64,000 nt of DNA, from assembly GCA_050084985.1 (NCBI GenBank), contig JBITNC010000001.1, positions 7,874,001 through 7,938,000 on the forward strand. Reading direction: 5' to 3'. Below the pieces are notes generated by a model. It saw nothing but the letters and a program-made list of their open reading frames with translations. It did not search any database and was not told where the DNA came from. The position numbers and the translations under genes are program-made. Shown here piece by piece: positions 1 to 11,862 of this stretch. Position 1 is the first letter of the stretch; every line of letters begins with the position of its first letter. The stretch is from Nageia nagi. Taxonomy: Eukaryota > Pinophyta.

Positions 1-184
1 ATAGAGGTTACTAACTCATTCTTTGTGTTGTAAATCTCTAGTGCCTTCTCATCTGTAGGAGGTATAAGGTTTTCATTTATTATTTACCAAAGCTTCCTTA
101 CCTGCAATTCAGTCTCATCTGTGGTTTTCAAATCTCAAAGTTAGAACCATCGAGAATGTGTTTGGGTAAAAAAGAGTTTCTCAT
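1..184 (-). pseudogene. copia gag, N-terminal fragment
   Basis: Read on the minus strand from the ATG at 184-182, this fragment contains the PKHILDGSNF motif seen at the start of gag in the two other copia copies of the window. A TGA replaces the Trp codon of the following conserved block (IWEP in the young copy). The fragment continues with alignable but broken sequence to the window edge. It corresponds to about the first 60 codons of the capsid-like Gag domain. It is non-functional; identity as copia gag is secure from the alignment with 26900-27082. Confidence 0.8.
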
Positions 185-3153
185 TTGCTACATAAGAATA
201 TGAAATAATAAGCACATGGTTTAATAAATAACATTGAATGTTAAGTTTTTAAAAAAATAGATGTTAATTTTAACATAAAAGACATGCATGATTTGATTCA
301 CAAGTGCAAATATTTTACAACTCAAATAATCTATGTACCCAAATACATTTCTCATCTCAAAAATCGTAGATGTAGAGTGATATTATTGAGGCTTGTTTTC
401 ATGTTCTAAATTGGGCCTTCACCTAAATCCCCACACAAGAGGAGCCTAGATCCTACCAATCCTCAATCAGTTCCTTTTGGGTAGCAATATACTCTCATAA
501 AGAGAAGTACTAGCTATTTTTCAAGGTTCCAATGTTTATTGGATCGATCAAATTATTAATCTTGATTAGGTTTCAAGTTGTTCTTCTAGGTTATCAGGAT
601 AATCTCTGAATGGACGTGCATATACGTGGTATCACTACACACATACTTGTCCACCTATTGGAGTTAAATCCAAACCAACATAGAACTTAGGTGCAATTGA
701 GAAGTACAAACTTTTCACCATTTGGATCATCGAACTTAAAGGCTCTATTCCATCTGTCCTCACCTCATGGCTCCTCAAATAATTCATGTTGCGAAATATA
801 CGTGTGAATGTATTCATTTTAGTATCAATGTTTATATTTTTATTTGCATAAGCAAATAAATTAAAATGCAAAACATGAAGCAAAAGAGCATAAGTAAAAA
901 CATCATCCATTCAAAATTTTTGAATCATAAGTGTCCAATGGGTTTTGTTTACCAACCCTTAAAAGACATCTTTACATCAATCCTTATCTTGCACAAGTCC
1001 ATTAACTTTGCATAAGAAAAAATACTTAACATGCATCATTCCATTGCTTAAGCATGCATCATAAAAAATTAAGCATGTATCATTTCTATTCATTTGCATA
1101 AATTAACTTTGCATAAGGAAGTAAAACCATGCATCATTTAACTTAAAAAATTTAAGTACTAAGCATGTATTAAAAATAAATAGGAAGCATGCATCACAAG
1201 TCTATTTATTACTTTACAAAAAAAAAGGATAAATATTCAATTTCCTTAACAAATTTTAAGGAGGCATAAGTTTGCATTCATAGCATTACATTAAAGATTT
1301 AAAAAATTTTAAGTATTGCATAAAAATCAACACTTAAAATTAAGTAATAGTCATGTCATATTTTATCTAACATGCCATATCTAGATAAAAATTTAAGTAA
1401 AATTTATAAAAATTCCACGTCTTTTACTTAAAGATTTATCCCTAAAGATAGCATACTAGGAAAAAAAAATGCATGTTGATAATTTTTTTTTTTTAATTAT
1501 CCCCCTTAGAGATAAAAGAAATACTTAGTATGAAAGGTTTCCTTTTTATAAGCTTTTGCGAGTACTAAAGTAAAAAAAAATTCACATTTAACTATGCAAA
1601 ATTCCCTCTCTTTTTAAAGGTAAAATAAAAGTGCCAAATATATTATTAAGGCATTAATTTTTAGCTCTAAAAAATTAAGAAATATTTTCCAAGTAAACAA
1701 AATAAATAATCCATCATTTGCTTACTTTACCTCAAGTCATAGAATTAAATATGGAGGATAATCATTAAAGAGAAAAAGAAGGCATATGGACATTCATTAA
1801 TAATTTAAATAACTTTGTAATAAATAAGGTGGATGCAAAGGAGACCAAAAAAATAAAAATTAATGCACCAAATTGGGAGAGGCTGTGTGGGTTTTCGACC
1901 AGGCATAAGCATGTCCATGGAGGTCAGATGAGAGCAGGGAGCAACCGAGGTAGGTGGCACATGGAGCATCCATAGTAGGCAGGGGGGTTGATGCGAAGAG
2001 CAGAGGAGATCGCGAAGGAGTAATTGGTAAGCGAAATCGAGGGGGGTGAGGTGGCCATTGAGGTGCTTGAAATAATAAAAAAATTCATTCTCTTCCCATG
2101 CTCTGCTCCCTATTCCATTGACCATGCTACAAAGGAGGGAAGACGCGCTGAGAGAGCGAGGGGTTCATTTCAAGGATGCAGGGGTTCTACGCAGGAGGCC
2201 CAAAAAGGTCCAAAGGCACCATTGCGAGGGGGTGCATGGCAACGTGGTCAGAGAGGTCATGGGGCATGAGGTAGTGGTTGAGCTGCAAGGGAGGAGGTTG
2301 GTTGCAAGGAGGCAATGTGCTGATTATTTAGCAAATGAAGGGTTAGAAGAAACTAAAATATAATATCACATTGAAAGTTTTGAGAAAGGATTTACATAGC
2401 TACATGCTCTATAGAGAGGAGTTATGGCTGTCGCCCCTGTCCAATTTTTTGAAAAAAAAAGGTTTGAACAAGGGTTGTGCTCTACCTATGTAGGAAGCTT
2501 GGAAAAAATAAAAGATTAGGATGTAGTCAACACATGATACTGTTACATAAACCCCTCAACCTTAAAAGAAACATTGTCTCAAATTTGTTACAAATCATTT
2601 GAAAGAGAGGAAAAAAATTGTAAAGGGGAAAAAATTTGAATTTTTAATTTTTTAATTTTTTATACACGCTTTTTTCAAAAATAAATACTTACATCATTTT
2701 GTAGAAAATAAATATTTTTTTTGATTTTCAAACAACATTTATTAAAAAGGTAATAATATTATTGAAGATTAGATTTATTTTATGCTAATCATATCAATAA
2801 TACCTCTCTCCTTAAAAAAAAAAAAATTTGTAAGAATGTAATTTTATAAAATACAACCACCTTTTGATAAATGCTCATACCCTCCATTTTATAGCAATAT
2901 AAACAATGTAACTTCATAAAAAATTGTTAACATAAAACAAATTGCATCATATATTTCTATTTTTAAGCAAACGTTGTAATAGATTGAACTAACACATATC
3001 ACTAAATATGTTAGTAATAAGTAATGATTCAAAAAAAATGGAAGAGAGTAAGTAAGAGGTTATACATTCAAAGGTTTTACCTCACAAGGATGAAGAAAGA
3101 TGAACCTTTCAAGATGAGTAGTTTCCAAGGATGTGAAGAGAAGCCTCCAAGTT
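185..3153 (-). other. Long leader of copia F with a GC-richer block
   Basis: This is the non-coding interval between gag and primer site. Most of it is AT-rich and carries repeated GCATGCATCA-like words around 1020-1200, as in the young element. The stretch 1860-2345 is much richer in G and purines. Short open frames there (for example 1805-2125 minus, 2118-2363 plus) look like chance products of that composition. A conserved GAG/GTAAAA donor-like word lies near 3074-3082 on the minus strand. No protein-coding gene is supported. Confidence 0.6.
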
Positions 3154-3165
3154 GCTTTGATACCA
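3154..3165 (-). other. Primer binding site of copia F
   Basis: The minus strand reads TGGTATCAAAGC, one base from the plant initiator-Met PBS TGGTATCAGAGC. It starts three bases downstream of the LTR end. It fixes the orientation and the inner edge of the 5' LTR. Confidence 0.8.
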
Positions 3166-3168
3166 ATT

Positions 3169-3669
3169 TGAAGGAACTAACACTAACAAGATAATTCCTA
3201 AACTACCAAGATCACATGAAAGCTCTCAATTCACATCTAACTATCGCACAAGGCAATCTCACAAAGATAACATAAGATATAAGTGGTTCCTCCAACTAGG
3301 AGTACATCCACTAACTAGATCTTAACTTAATCACAAATACAACTCTCTTACAATCCTCCTAATTTCAACTCCTAAACATTATCCTCTAGCACAACTTTAC
3401 TCTACAATTGGTGTGTGTCATCACAAAGAGAGAGCCTTCTATTTATAGGCCAAAATCCCTCTTTGTATCACTTTTTTATTCAATGTACAATACCATGACA
3501 TTCACATCCTTTTACCCAAGGGGCATGCTCATGACATGGAGTATAGGACAAGTTACATTATCATATTCACTTAAATACTTAAGGTATCAAATGATACCTT
3601 TAAGTATTAGTGAACTTACATAGAAGATTTAATACAAACCTTTACAATAATGCATTATACATTTCAACA
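3169..3669 (-). repeat. 5' LTR of copia F (501 bp)
   Basis: The LTR begins TGAAGG and ends CAACA on the plus strand (TG...CA), with length and internal order like the 498-bp LTRs at 21880 and 30123. A TATAAATAG box on the minus strand lies near 3440. A near-perfect palindrome occupies 3574-3608 (AAGGTATC, loop, GATACCTT). Only one LTR is in the window. Confidence 0.85.
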
Positions 3670-4101
3670 CTTACAAAATAATAGATGCACAATGTAGATA
3701 GATAAAACAAGTTGCAATCCTTTGAATGATCTTCAATTAATAATCTTTGTATTAGCTTGAAATGATTATTTGCCCATGATTCGTTCATGATCTATAGGTC
3801 ATCAAATGATGCCTTTATATATGATAAAAGTTTACATGACTTTGATATTTTGACCCCTTGTACAATCCACAAGAGTCAAATACATGGCATACACCTCTTT
3901 TATACATTTATAATCCATTTTTACATAATAATATATTAAAGGATTAAAATGATTTATTAAATACATAAAGGTTCATTTTGAGGCATCTACTATATATATA
4001 TATATTTTTCATAACATAAAAGAATATAATTAAACCCAATTTGAAGAAAATTTATATTTGAGGATCCTATTAAGCCATAGGTTTTAGGAGATTACAAACC
4101 A
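3670..4101 (+). repeat. Probable 5' LTR remnant of gypsy element G
   Basis: This is AT-rich sequence without a gene. Its last part (about 4050-4101), a run through aggatcc and agccatag ending in CA, resembles the U5 end of the LTR at 52773-53473 and is followed by a decayed primer site. The start of this LTR is not recognisable; copia F may have inserted in or next to it. A short TA repeat lies at 3990-4005. A 3' LTR partner was not found. Confidence 0.45.
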
Positions 4102-4103
4102 TG

Positions 4104-4115
4104 TAGTATCAGAGT
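4104..4115 (+). other. Decayed primer binding site of gypsy G
   Basis: TAGTATCAGAGT differs from TGGTATCAGAGC at two positions. It is spaced two bases (TG) from a CA dinucleotide, exactly as in gypsy element B (53474-53487). Confidence 0.6.
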
Positions 4116-4479
4116 ACAAGTTGAGACTATATGAAATTATTTTGAGATATCCTATGAGGAGGACTCCACTAACACCTTTCCTATAGTTAGGATAACACTA
4201 TTGATTGTGTACTAATATTTGTTTTAGGTTTGTGTATGAAGGGTAGAAGATCTCATAAATATAAGTTTTTCCATTTAACCCAAAAAATGAAATAAGGCAA
4301 TGACATTCTTCCATATACAAAGAAGAAGAAGAGCATTAAAGATTAAGAATATTTTATGAAGACTTTTCAAAGAGATATATTACAATAGAAAATAGTATGG
4401 CCTGATTGATGGACATAATGCTTGAAATGTACTTCATAAATTAGAATAATGTTGGTCCTTATTCAACCACTTATTCAAT

Positions 4480-5183
4480 GTTGTTTAAAGTACAAGCCAA
4501 GGTAGACATCCCTACATTTGGAGGAGAAGTTGATTAATTGGATGAAGCAAATGTAGGTATATTTCTAAATTCGAGAAATGGTTAATGGTGAGTAAAAGAT
4601 TTCCTTTACAATGCTTAAATGGGTGGACATGCTTTAGTTTGGTGGGAAAGTCATATATAATCCCTTAAGCATGATAATCACTTATATATATCTTAATAGT
4701 AATTAAGAATTCAAGAATATACTTAGAGAGAAATTCTATCCATCAGACCATCAAAATAAGCAACTTATGAAATGATAATTTTTTATATAACAAAAAGGAT
4801 AATTAATCAAGGATTATATAATTAAGTTTAGAAAATAAGCTACTTTTTTGTGATATATTTCAAATATCTACAAGTGTTGATAAATTATGTTAGATAATTA
4901 CATAGTCATTTAAGAAGGACTATCATGTTGTTTAATCCTACAAATCTTGACCAAGTGAGTTTGGAAGATCAATATTTGGAAGAAGATGGGAAAAATAAGT
5001 AACATGGTGATAAATCCAATAATAATCAAAATCAAAAGGATCAACAAGAGAAGGAAAGTCCAATATAAAGAAAAGGGAAAGCAACAAGATAAGAAGACCA
5101 CTTATACAAAAAAGAAAGATGATGATAAAAGGTATTATTCACATTATGATAAGGATGGTCATGTAGATTGTGCAATAACTTAA
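4480..5183 (+). pseudogene. gypsy G gag with decayed zinc knuckle
   Basis: The conserved stretch around 4490-4660 aligns with the Gag region of element B (53830-54010), including the TLVWWES-like core. Downstream, 4986-5183 encodes a lysine-rich basic tail ending in a CCHC-type knuckle remnant (YYSHYDKDGHVDC), in which the first cysteines have become tyrosines. Stops and shifts are frequent, so it is dead. Gag would form the particle and the knuckle would bind element RNA. The protease follows in the same element. Confidence 0.75.
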
Positions 5184-5249
5184 ATAGTTGGGGACTTTGA
5201 AGAAATGAAGGAGAAGAAGATGTAATTATTTCATCTCAAGATCCAAGCT

Positions 5250-5691
5250 AAAAAGAGTAGAATTATTTATATTATTGATCTAGGATCGTAATCTAATCTA
5301 ATTATTAAGAGTTTGATGAACAAGTTGGGACTGAAGACCTATAACCATCCTCATCCATATTCTTTAGGATGTGTGATCAATGATGCCAAATTGCAAGTCA
5401 TTATACAATGCAACTTAAAATTTTATATCAATGCAAAATTCATTGATGAAGTTATTATTTATGTGGTACCTTTAAATATTTATAGTGGTGTGTTTGGTAA
5501 TCCTTATTTATGGTATTTAGATGTCATTTATAATTTCAAAAGGAGAAATCAATATAGGTTGATTAAAGATGCAATAATGTATTACTTTGTGCCTATAAAA
5601 GCATGAAATAAATTCCATTGGTGATGGCCAACTAGGTGAAACGATTTATTAATGTAAGTAATAAGTTTATCCTATTGATCCTTAGACCTTG
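5250..5691 (+). pseudogene. gypsy G aspartic protease and linker, interrupted
   Basis: The open stretch 5313-5606 has the typical plant gypsy retropepsin C-terminal half (LGLKTY at the start, DEV...VPLNIYSGVFGNPY in the middle, NQYRLIKD near the end). The upstream catalytic region near 5270-5300 is broken by stops. The linker continues to 5691 with single stops, then stops aligning because element C begins at 5692. The same polyprotein resumes at 35158 with the segment before reverse transcriptase. This continuity is the main evidence that 5692-35157 is one composite insertion. Confidence 0.8.
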
Positions 5692-6416
5692 TGTTTTAAC
5701 TGAAATAATAATTAGTAGGGTTATTTAAAGAATAATTAAATTATCCAATTAACTATGAAAATAAAGAAATTGATGACATGAAATATGATAATGATCTACT
5801 TGACCTTGATCTATCAAAATTGGATTAACAAAAGATACAAACCTATACTTAACCTATGATGATGAATAGAGGTAAAATTCGATCGAAAGAGGAAAAATGA
5901 TGAGCTTCCTCAAAACATGGAGCCACCAATCCAACCTCAACCTAAAGGTGATGCCAAAAACCTAAATACAACACTGCTTACCATTCCAAAATGCCTTTCC
6001 CTTTCATTTAATGTCTTCATTCCACCTTCGATGTGCCAAATCTTGATCGTGAAGGGATGAAAGATTGCAAAAATGCAGAGCTCACAATATAACAAAATCC
6101 ATAGATGATAGGTGATGCTTAAAAATATCGATCAATATTGACATAAGTATAGTGCCACCTATCAAGGATTCAATATTATGTCATGTCATGTCATATCATT
6201 GATCATGCACAACCCCTCCACCTTTATAGGTAATAGGTCTAGTGCTAAGGCTCCTCCTTAGGCTTATTGTGATGTCAAGCTGACCTGTTACTACAAAAGA
6301 TAAAGGTAGATGAGAGTGCACATGTAAAAGAACATTTATTTAATAAATTAAAAAAATCATTTCAAATATCTAAAAAGGTATTTTAATTAAATCAAAATTC
6401 CTTTTAGGTGTTAACA
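5692..6416 (-). repeat. 3' LTR of element C (725 bp)
   Basis: On the plus strand it runs TGTTTTAAC to GTTAACA. It aligns along its whole length with 34432-35157. A TATAAAGG box on the minus strand lies near 6222-6229. A TCATG run (atgtcatgtcatgtcat) near 6178-6194 is shared with the partner LTR. Confidence 0.85.
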
Positions 6417-7311
6417 AATACCCTACGTTGAATATGTTTTGATGCTTTTGAGATAAAAGAAAATCAAAACATAAATTCAAATTATAACAAGAAAAGCAAG
6501 AAGATACTGCTTGAAAAACTATGACATGGTGAAGGCTTCATATTTATTGGGTTTTACTTATGTCATGCCCTCTCTTTGACTTGGTTACAACACAATGGAC
6601 CTTTCATCATAGAAGCAATCAAAGGTAAAGAAAAAAAGTACCTAAAAAGGGCTTATACAAGAAATATTTTGCGTAATATATCTCAAATATAAACATGATC
6701 TAGATAATATGATAAGTAATTAAGAAAGTAAACCTATTCTTGGTAAGTTACCCACCAAGATGAAGAAGATGATAAATAATTTAGATTTATCATCTTAGTT
6801 TTTCAAGCCACCATTTTGCCATGGATTTTGATATGAATGACCCTTCCTTACAAAGGTACTAAATAATAAGATTGACCCTTCTTTACAAAAGCATTAAATG
6901 ATAATAATGATCAAATTGGTTTTTCAAGCTATCATGCTACCATGGATTTATTGAAAAGAGTCCTCCTTCCTTATAAAGGAGGCCAATGATAAGAGTGACT
7001 AGCTTGGTGCCCCAAGCCACCATGTTTCCATGGATTTACTGATAAGAATACCTTTCCTTACAAAGGAGGCCAATTATAATTAATAATATGATATGAAAAA
7101 TATTTTGACCATATGATAAGTATTTAGTGTGATAAACATAAAGAAACAAGATTTTGATAAGCATGCATTTGAACCAAGCGATATTTTGATAAGAAAATGT
7201 TAAGCAAAGAATGATAAGTAGGATATGTGATATGCAATCATGTAATTTTTATCGAAATATGTATTGATAAGAAATTATGTTTATTGATAAGCAATTATGT
7301 TCATTGATAAG
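6417..7311 (-). repeat. C 3' untranslated region with tandem repeats
   Basis: No gene is visible. From about 6790 to 7085 three imperfect tandem units occur, each with caagcc(a/t)(c/t)cat, a CCATGGATTT word and a CCTTCCTTACAAAGG word. The caag words lie at 6804, 6925 and 7013. A simpler run of GATAAG words follows to 7311. Tandem arrays just inside the 3' LTR are usual in Tat-type gypsy elements. Confidence 0.6.
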
Positions 7312-7849
7312 TATATTCTTCCATAATTACACTTTAAGGATGGGGTAATGCTCTAGCATTCTTTATTATTTCATTATTTTTAATAAATCATTCTTAACTC
7401 TTGCTTCTTTATCCCCTTTCACATGTATTTAACTTTTTTGTGAATATTGTCTCAAGTCTAAAGACTTCCAAGTATTGTCGGTATCCAGGAACTATTTATG
7501 TATATGTGAGTCTTAGGCATTTTAATTCAAAAGGTGTAGTTGCTTTCTAGCGAGTGTTGTGGTAAATCCCAAGAATAGACATCAGTTGATTCATCTATAT
7601 TTATGGGAATTCTATGTATAGAAGAGTCATAGTTTGTAGATTTTTATCTAAGTCACAATCAAGAAAAAATGTATCATATCCAGGTAATTCTATAATATAT
7701 AAAGTAAGTATACATCTAAGCCAATTTTGGGAATTATTGTAAGTATAAGTCAAGATCATATCTATGTTTCTAGTAGGAGATATTAGAGCCCACCATTGTT
7801 TAGAAAGTCTAACCCAACAATCAGAATTTGTGAAAAACGTTACAAGTAG

Positions 7850-8140
7850 ATTAATTACATCTCATCAATTTTCATTAGTGATGTCACCATTTTTGAATGA
7901 AATCAGTGGGTCCCAAGATAAGCAATAATGAAGCAGTGTTTCATTCAATAAGAGATATTTTATAAGAGATTATATATGACCTATCAATTTTGAGTGATGA
8001 CATCAGAACTTTTAGCTAAAATCAATAGGGTCCTAGGATAAAGAATAATGGAAAATACTACTTGAAGATAATCAAATAAAGCCCATCAATTTTCAATGAT
8101 GATGTCACATCTTTTGCCTGAAATCCATGGGTATTAAGAT
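7850..8140 (+). repeat. Sub-repeats with TGATGTCA/TGACATCA words in D LTR
   Basis: Three imperfect units of about 110 bp each contain atcaattttna(g/t)tgatg followed by a CRE-like octamer: TGATGTCA at 7879-7886, TGACATCA at 7998-8005, TGATGTCA at 8100-8107. Each is followed by a GAAATCAnTGGGT-like word. The 3' copy (20190-20470) keeps the units, with one octamer changed. They lie upstream of the TATA box at 8700, where enhancer repeats would be expected. Confidence 0.6.
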
Positions 8141-8699
8141 AAGCTTGATCATCACTAGATCGTAGTAAGGAGAGATAGAACCTAGCACACTAAAAGAAGA
8201 ATTATGGGTAAGAAGTAACACCCGAGTCCACTTAATCTTAGGTGTTTGACCCCAAGGCTCTATCAATGTGTTGACTACAACTCATTTTCACATGATAATA
8301 GCAATTTCTTTTTGGAATTCAATGATATACTATTCATTTTTTGCATTATTCCATGCAATTAGAAGTATAATGCTGATCATTAATAAGTTGTAGAAATGTA
8401 GATAGCTACCAATAGAGCACAATGTCAGATCATACCAATCAAGTTACACATAAGTGCATCTTCAATCAACTACAAAACCAAGAGAAAGAAATCAATGAAA
8501 AATCAAGAATATTACAGCTCAATCAGTACAATGAATTAGACATTTCAAATTCCCAAATTGTGGTGCTGTTGGTACTTGAATACTATGTAATTTGATACAG
8601 TTGTAATATTAATTGTAAATAGTTTTCTTTATTATTTTCAATCAAGAGGAGTATTTATATATATTAATAATAGACAACCACTCAGTTGAGATGTAAATG

Positions 8700-8711
8700 T
8701 ATAAATAATGG
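8700..8711 (+). promoter_or_regulatory. TATA box of D 5' LTR
   Basis: TATAAATAATGG matches a plant TATA box. The family member near 63494 has TATAAATAGTGG at the same relative place. The word is missing from the 3' LTR because that copy is truncated before it. Confidence 0.55.
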
Positions 8712-9315
8712 ACTATTATCAGTCCTAAAGATCAAACATTTTAGCAAATTTTCCCAAGTCTGTAAGATGATTCTGTATATGATAATGCAATATGATAATG
8801 CTTTGCCATTTGGAACAAGTGGTTGTCTGTTACACTTTGTGAATGTTATATATGAGCTACTATCTTAAGTTGTGGCTATGTATTGTAATTGGGAGACCCT
8901 AAGGGTAAGATAATTTTCTATTCTTAATCTTGGTTATGGATTGTTGCCAGTGCTGTAGTGCTTGGGTTACATAGTTTTTTGTCTATTTTTAGTTTAATGT
9001 GTTCATCTCTTTCTTGTTACTTTTTACCTTTTATTTCTTTCCTATTACTTTCAACCTTCACAATTTATAGGAACTAGTCTACAACCTAGAGATTGAGTAG
9101 AAAACTAACATGAGTGCATCCCCATCACTTTTTGCTCTCTCAAGGACCCTATTGTTGTGGATAATGTAGAACACAATTAGATCAAACCTTTTTTTGGCAT
9201 GCTCAAGGGATACAAATTAAATTCCATATTTAGTGGGCATAAATAGGCTAGATAGCTTTATCTGGTAGGTTATTAATTATCATTCTTCAAAGATATAAGG
9301 TTCTTATCATCTTAT

Positions 9316-9329
9316 TGGTGACTCTATTG
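9316..9329 (+). other. Probable primer binding site of D
   Basis: TGGTGACTCTATTG starts with TGG just after the LTR end and resembles the TGGCGACTCxxxTGG-type primer site I recall for Tat/Ogre-like gypsy elements. The tRNA assignment is not certain. Confidence 0.5.
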
Positions 9330-9561
9330 TCAACTAGTTAATATTTTTAACCTTGACACCTCTAGAATGCAAACTTACTAGAATTAGTGCCAAAAATTCC
9401 CTCAAATAGCTTAGATTTCATGAGCTATCAATTCCTCATAGAAGGACTAGATGAAAGATTTCTCGAATTATATCTTCTAAAATTTCCTTAAGGGCTATCC
9501 CATTATTAGCTATATTTAATTCTACCCTTTAAAATCCTTCACTTAATTCAGCTACTCCAAA

Positions 9562-11100
9562 CATGGCTCAACCTACTTCTAATAATTTTCCTGCTTGGAG
9601 TAATATTCATCCTTTGGTGGTTGCTGATAACTCACCTCCAATCCCTCAACCAGCCTTTAAAGTTTTGCCCAAATATGATTGGTTTAGTAAAACACCATAT
9701 GAACATTATCAAGATGTATCTTTATTGGCTTAAAGCTTTGATGTCATTGATGAAATGGTGATGACTAAATTATTATCACACTCTTTTGAAGGCAAAGATG
9801 TTGAATGGTTCAGAACTCTTACCTCTCAATCTATAAATTCATGGGGAGAGTTATGTCAAGGTTTGATTAAAATATTTGCTATAGATGGTGATGATAGCAC
9901 CTTCATAAATTTTATAGCATGTATCAAAAGACACCTTCATGAATTTATAGATGATTTCAATATCAAATTTGAGAGAACATAAAAAACTATTCCAGTAAGG
10001 ATTAGACCAACAAATGCACAAACTTTGGTGTACTATAGAAAATCTTTTCTCTTGGATTTTAATATGCTTATTGTTATATCAGGAGACACTTTTCCAGATG
10101 TTTACCAAACTACTAAGACCTCTGAACATACTCTAGTATCCTTTGAAAAGATGCAACCAAAGATTATTATGCCCTTATTTCTCAATTTACCTTCTAAATA
10201 AGCTCTACAAATTGCTCATATTAGAGTTCTAGCCTTACCACCTCCTCCTAAACCTATTATTTTGAATCAAATACCAACACTACCTACACCTCCATTTACC
10301 AGTACAAGTGTCGATTCTAAATCTCCAGATGAGAAAAGAATAAGACAATTAGAGGTGACTATTAGGAATCTTACCAACAAGCTCACTTTGCAAGAAAGGC
10401 AAAATCAAGGTTTCAACTACAAAAGATATGATAATCAATTTAATTCTAGATTCCAACCCAAATCCAACAAGGTAAAATATCCAACTATCCCAAAAGTAAT
10501 TGAAAATGTTGTTATGGTAAGTTCTACATAGAGTGATGCTTTGGGCATTATAGAATGGTGTCCTCCATGTTCAAATTCTTATTTTTGGATCCATGTGTAG
10601 TCTATTAACACCAGCATTTGGGCCTGCATTCAGACCAGATGATGGAGCTTACATTAAATCCTTCTATTGATCTCACCATGGTAAATATTTGGAATTTAGG
10701 ATATGTCAAAGAATAAAATAACTATGTTCAAAATAAAGCTTCTTCTTTTACAACCCCACAACAACCCCAAATCACTTAGCAAAATCAACAATCTATTTCA
10801 ATATAGCCTAAAACTAAAAAAGCTAAGGCTCCATTGGTTCAACCACAGAATCAACAAAGTCAATCCTTGAAAAATCTGGTTAATGTTTCTCAAAATTTGG
10901 GTACTAATGTCCCTGCTAAAACAAATGTTGCTATTACCAAAAAATAAGTCTTGGAGAAAGAGAGGCCTAATCTATTAAGATATCCTTTCATTATAGATCA
11001 CCATAAAGAGAAGACCACTCAATAATTCAAAGTACATCAACTAGATGAATCAAGTAAGTTTTACTCATATGATCCATATAATATTATGAAAGAATTTAAA
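9562..11100 (+). pseudogene. D gag
   Basis: The frame opens at the ATG near 9562 (MAQPTSNNFPAW) and continues with stops through a retroviral-type Gag core (9755-9982: EGKDVEWFRTL, INSWGELCQGLIKIF), a proline-rich linker and a coiled-coil-like segment (10262-10531). The weak CCHC remnant (about 10540-10600) no longer has its spacing. Several stops stand where Gln would be expected. Gag would build the particle; this copy cannot. The lower half (10600-11100) is recognisable only as low-complexity, Gln/Pro-rich linker. Confidence 0.7.
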
Positions 11101-11111
11101 AAACTCCTAAG

Positions 11112-11741
11112 ATGACCATGTTTGATGCATTAAGGATACTAGATCAATTAGATCTCTTGCAAAAAGCTTTGAAACTAAAGAATAGTAAAAAAAGAGTAAA
11201 TAAGGGAAATGTTATTTTTACAATATTTGATGATGTTCTCTCAGCTTCCATATGTATAAGAAGATCCCCACCATTCTATCTTTCCCTTATATTAGAAGGT
11301 TGGGTGGTAAATAACTATATGATAGATATTGGAGCTGCTATTATCGTAATTCCCAAACCTATTGCAAATGAAATAAAATTGTATATTACCAAATGCATTG
11401 ATGGTGTTATACTACTAGATTCTTCCTCTATAGATGTTATTAGTAGTGTTAAAGGAGTTCAAATAACCCTTAATGCATTCTTTGATATTTGTGTCATGCA
11501 AGATATCATTATTGTTGATCTTCCATATCTGTTCAAAATATGTTTATCTAGAGAATTCACTGCTAAATTAGGAAGATACCTAACTTTATATTATTCTTAT
11601 CTTTTTTTTCCTTTTCAAAACAAACAAGTAAAATTTTTGAATGAGGGCATCAAAAGTGTCCATTTTAAGAAGATTATAAAGCAAAACTATTTGAATGGTA
11701 TTAAACTTATGGAAGTATTTGAAAAAGATACACTAAGATAA
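11112..11741 (+). pseudogene. D aspartic protease
   Basis: This stretch stays open for 209 codons. It contains the typical plant gypsy protease layout: FYLSLILEGWVV, then the active-site loop MIDIGAA (residues 71-77), then IVDLPYLFKICLSREF toward the C-terminus. The catalytic D-T/S-G triplet reads D-I-G, so the key Thr/Ser is lost and the enzyme should be inactive. It follows gag and precedes an RNase H-like domain. It would mature the polyprotein by cleavage. Family assignment is firm; the long open frame in an otherwise broken element is probably chance or a slower decaying segment. Confidence 0.8.
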
Positions 11742-11862
11742 ACACTCTTGAAAAATTGAAATTCTTTAAGCAAATGACTTGAACTATCAAGTCACAAATG
11801 TTGACATGGAAAATTATTACTTATACGATAATGCAAAACTAATTTATATCACTGATAAAAGA

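Larger units (their letters stand above)
1..3669 (-). mobile_element. Copia element F, 5' part only (cut by window edge)
   Basis: This is an old minus-strand Ty1/copia copy related to the young element at 21880-30620. Reading leftward it shows a 5' LTR (3169-3669), a tRNA-iMet-type primer site, a leader of about 3 kb and the first codons of gag, which run off the window. The order and partial sequence match the corresponding parts of the young copy, including the block at 370-800 that precedes gag. Decay is heavy: gag already has a stop within about 20 codons. Its pol and 3' LTR should lie left of base 1, so no target duplication can be checked. Confidence 0.85.
7312..9309 (+). repeat. 5' LTR of element D (about 2.0 kb)
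   Basis: The left end TATATTCTTCC corresponds to TGTATTCTTCC at 19651, where homology between the copies starts. Homology with the 3' copy runs to about 8680. The rest (8680-9200) matches the family members at 62880-64000. The right end is placed at the CA at 9308-9309, seven bases before a primer-site-like word. A TATA box (TATAAATAATGG) is at 8700-8711. The exact right end is inferred. Confidence 0.65.

Noticed and set aside
7312-7345. Polypurine-like tttaaggatgggg near the left end of the D 5' LTR, suggesting that the LTR starts at TGCTCTAG and that D copies are in tandem
   Set aside because: Homology between both copies begins exactly at TA/TGTATTCTTCC, upstream of this word, so the simpler reading is that it belongs to the LTR. 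The alternative is not fully excluded.
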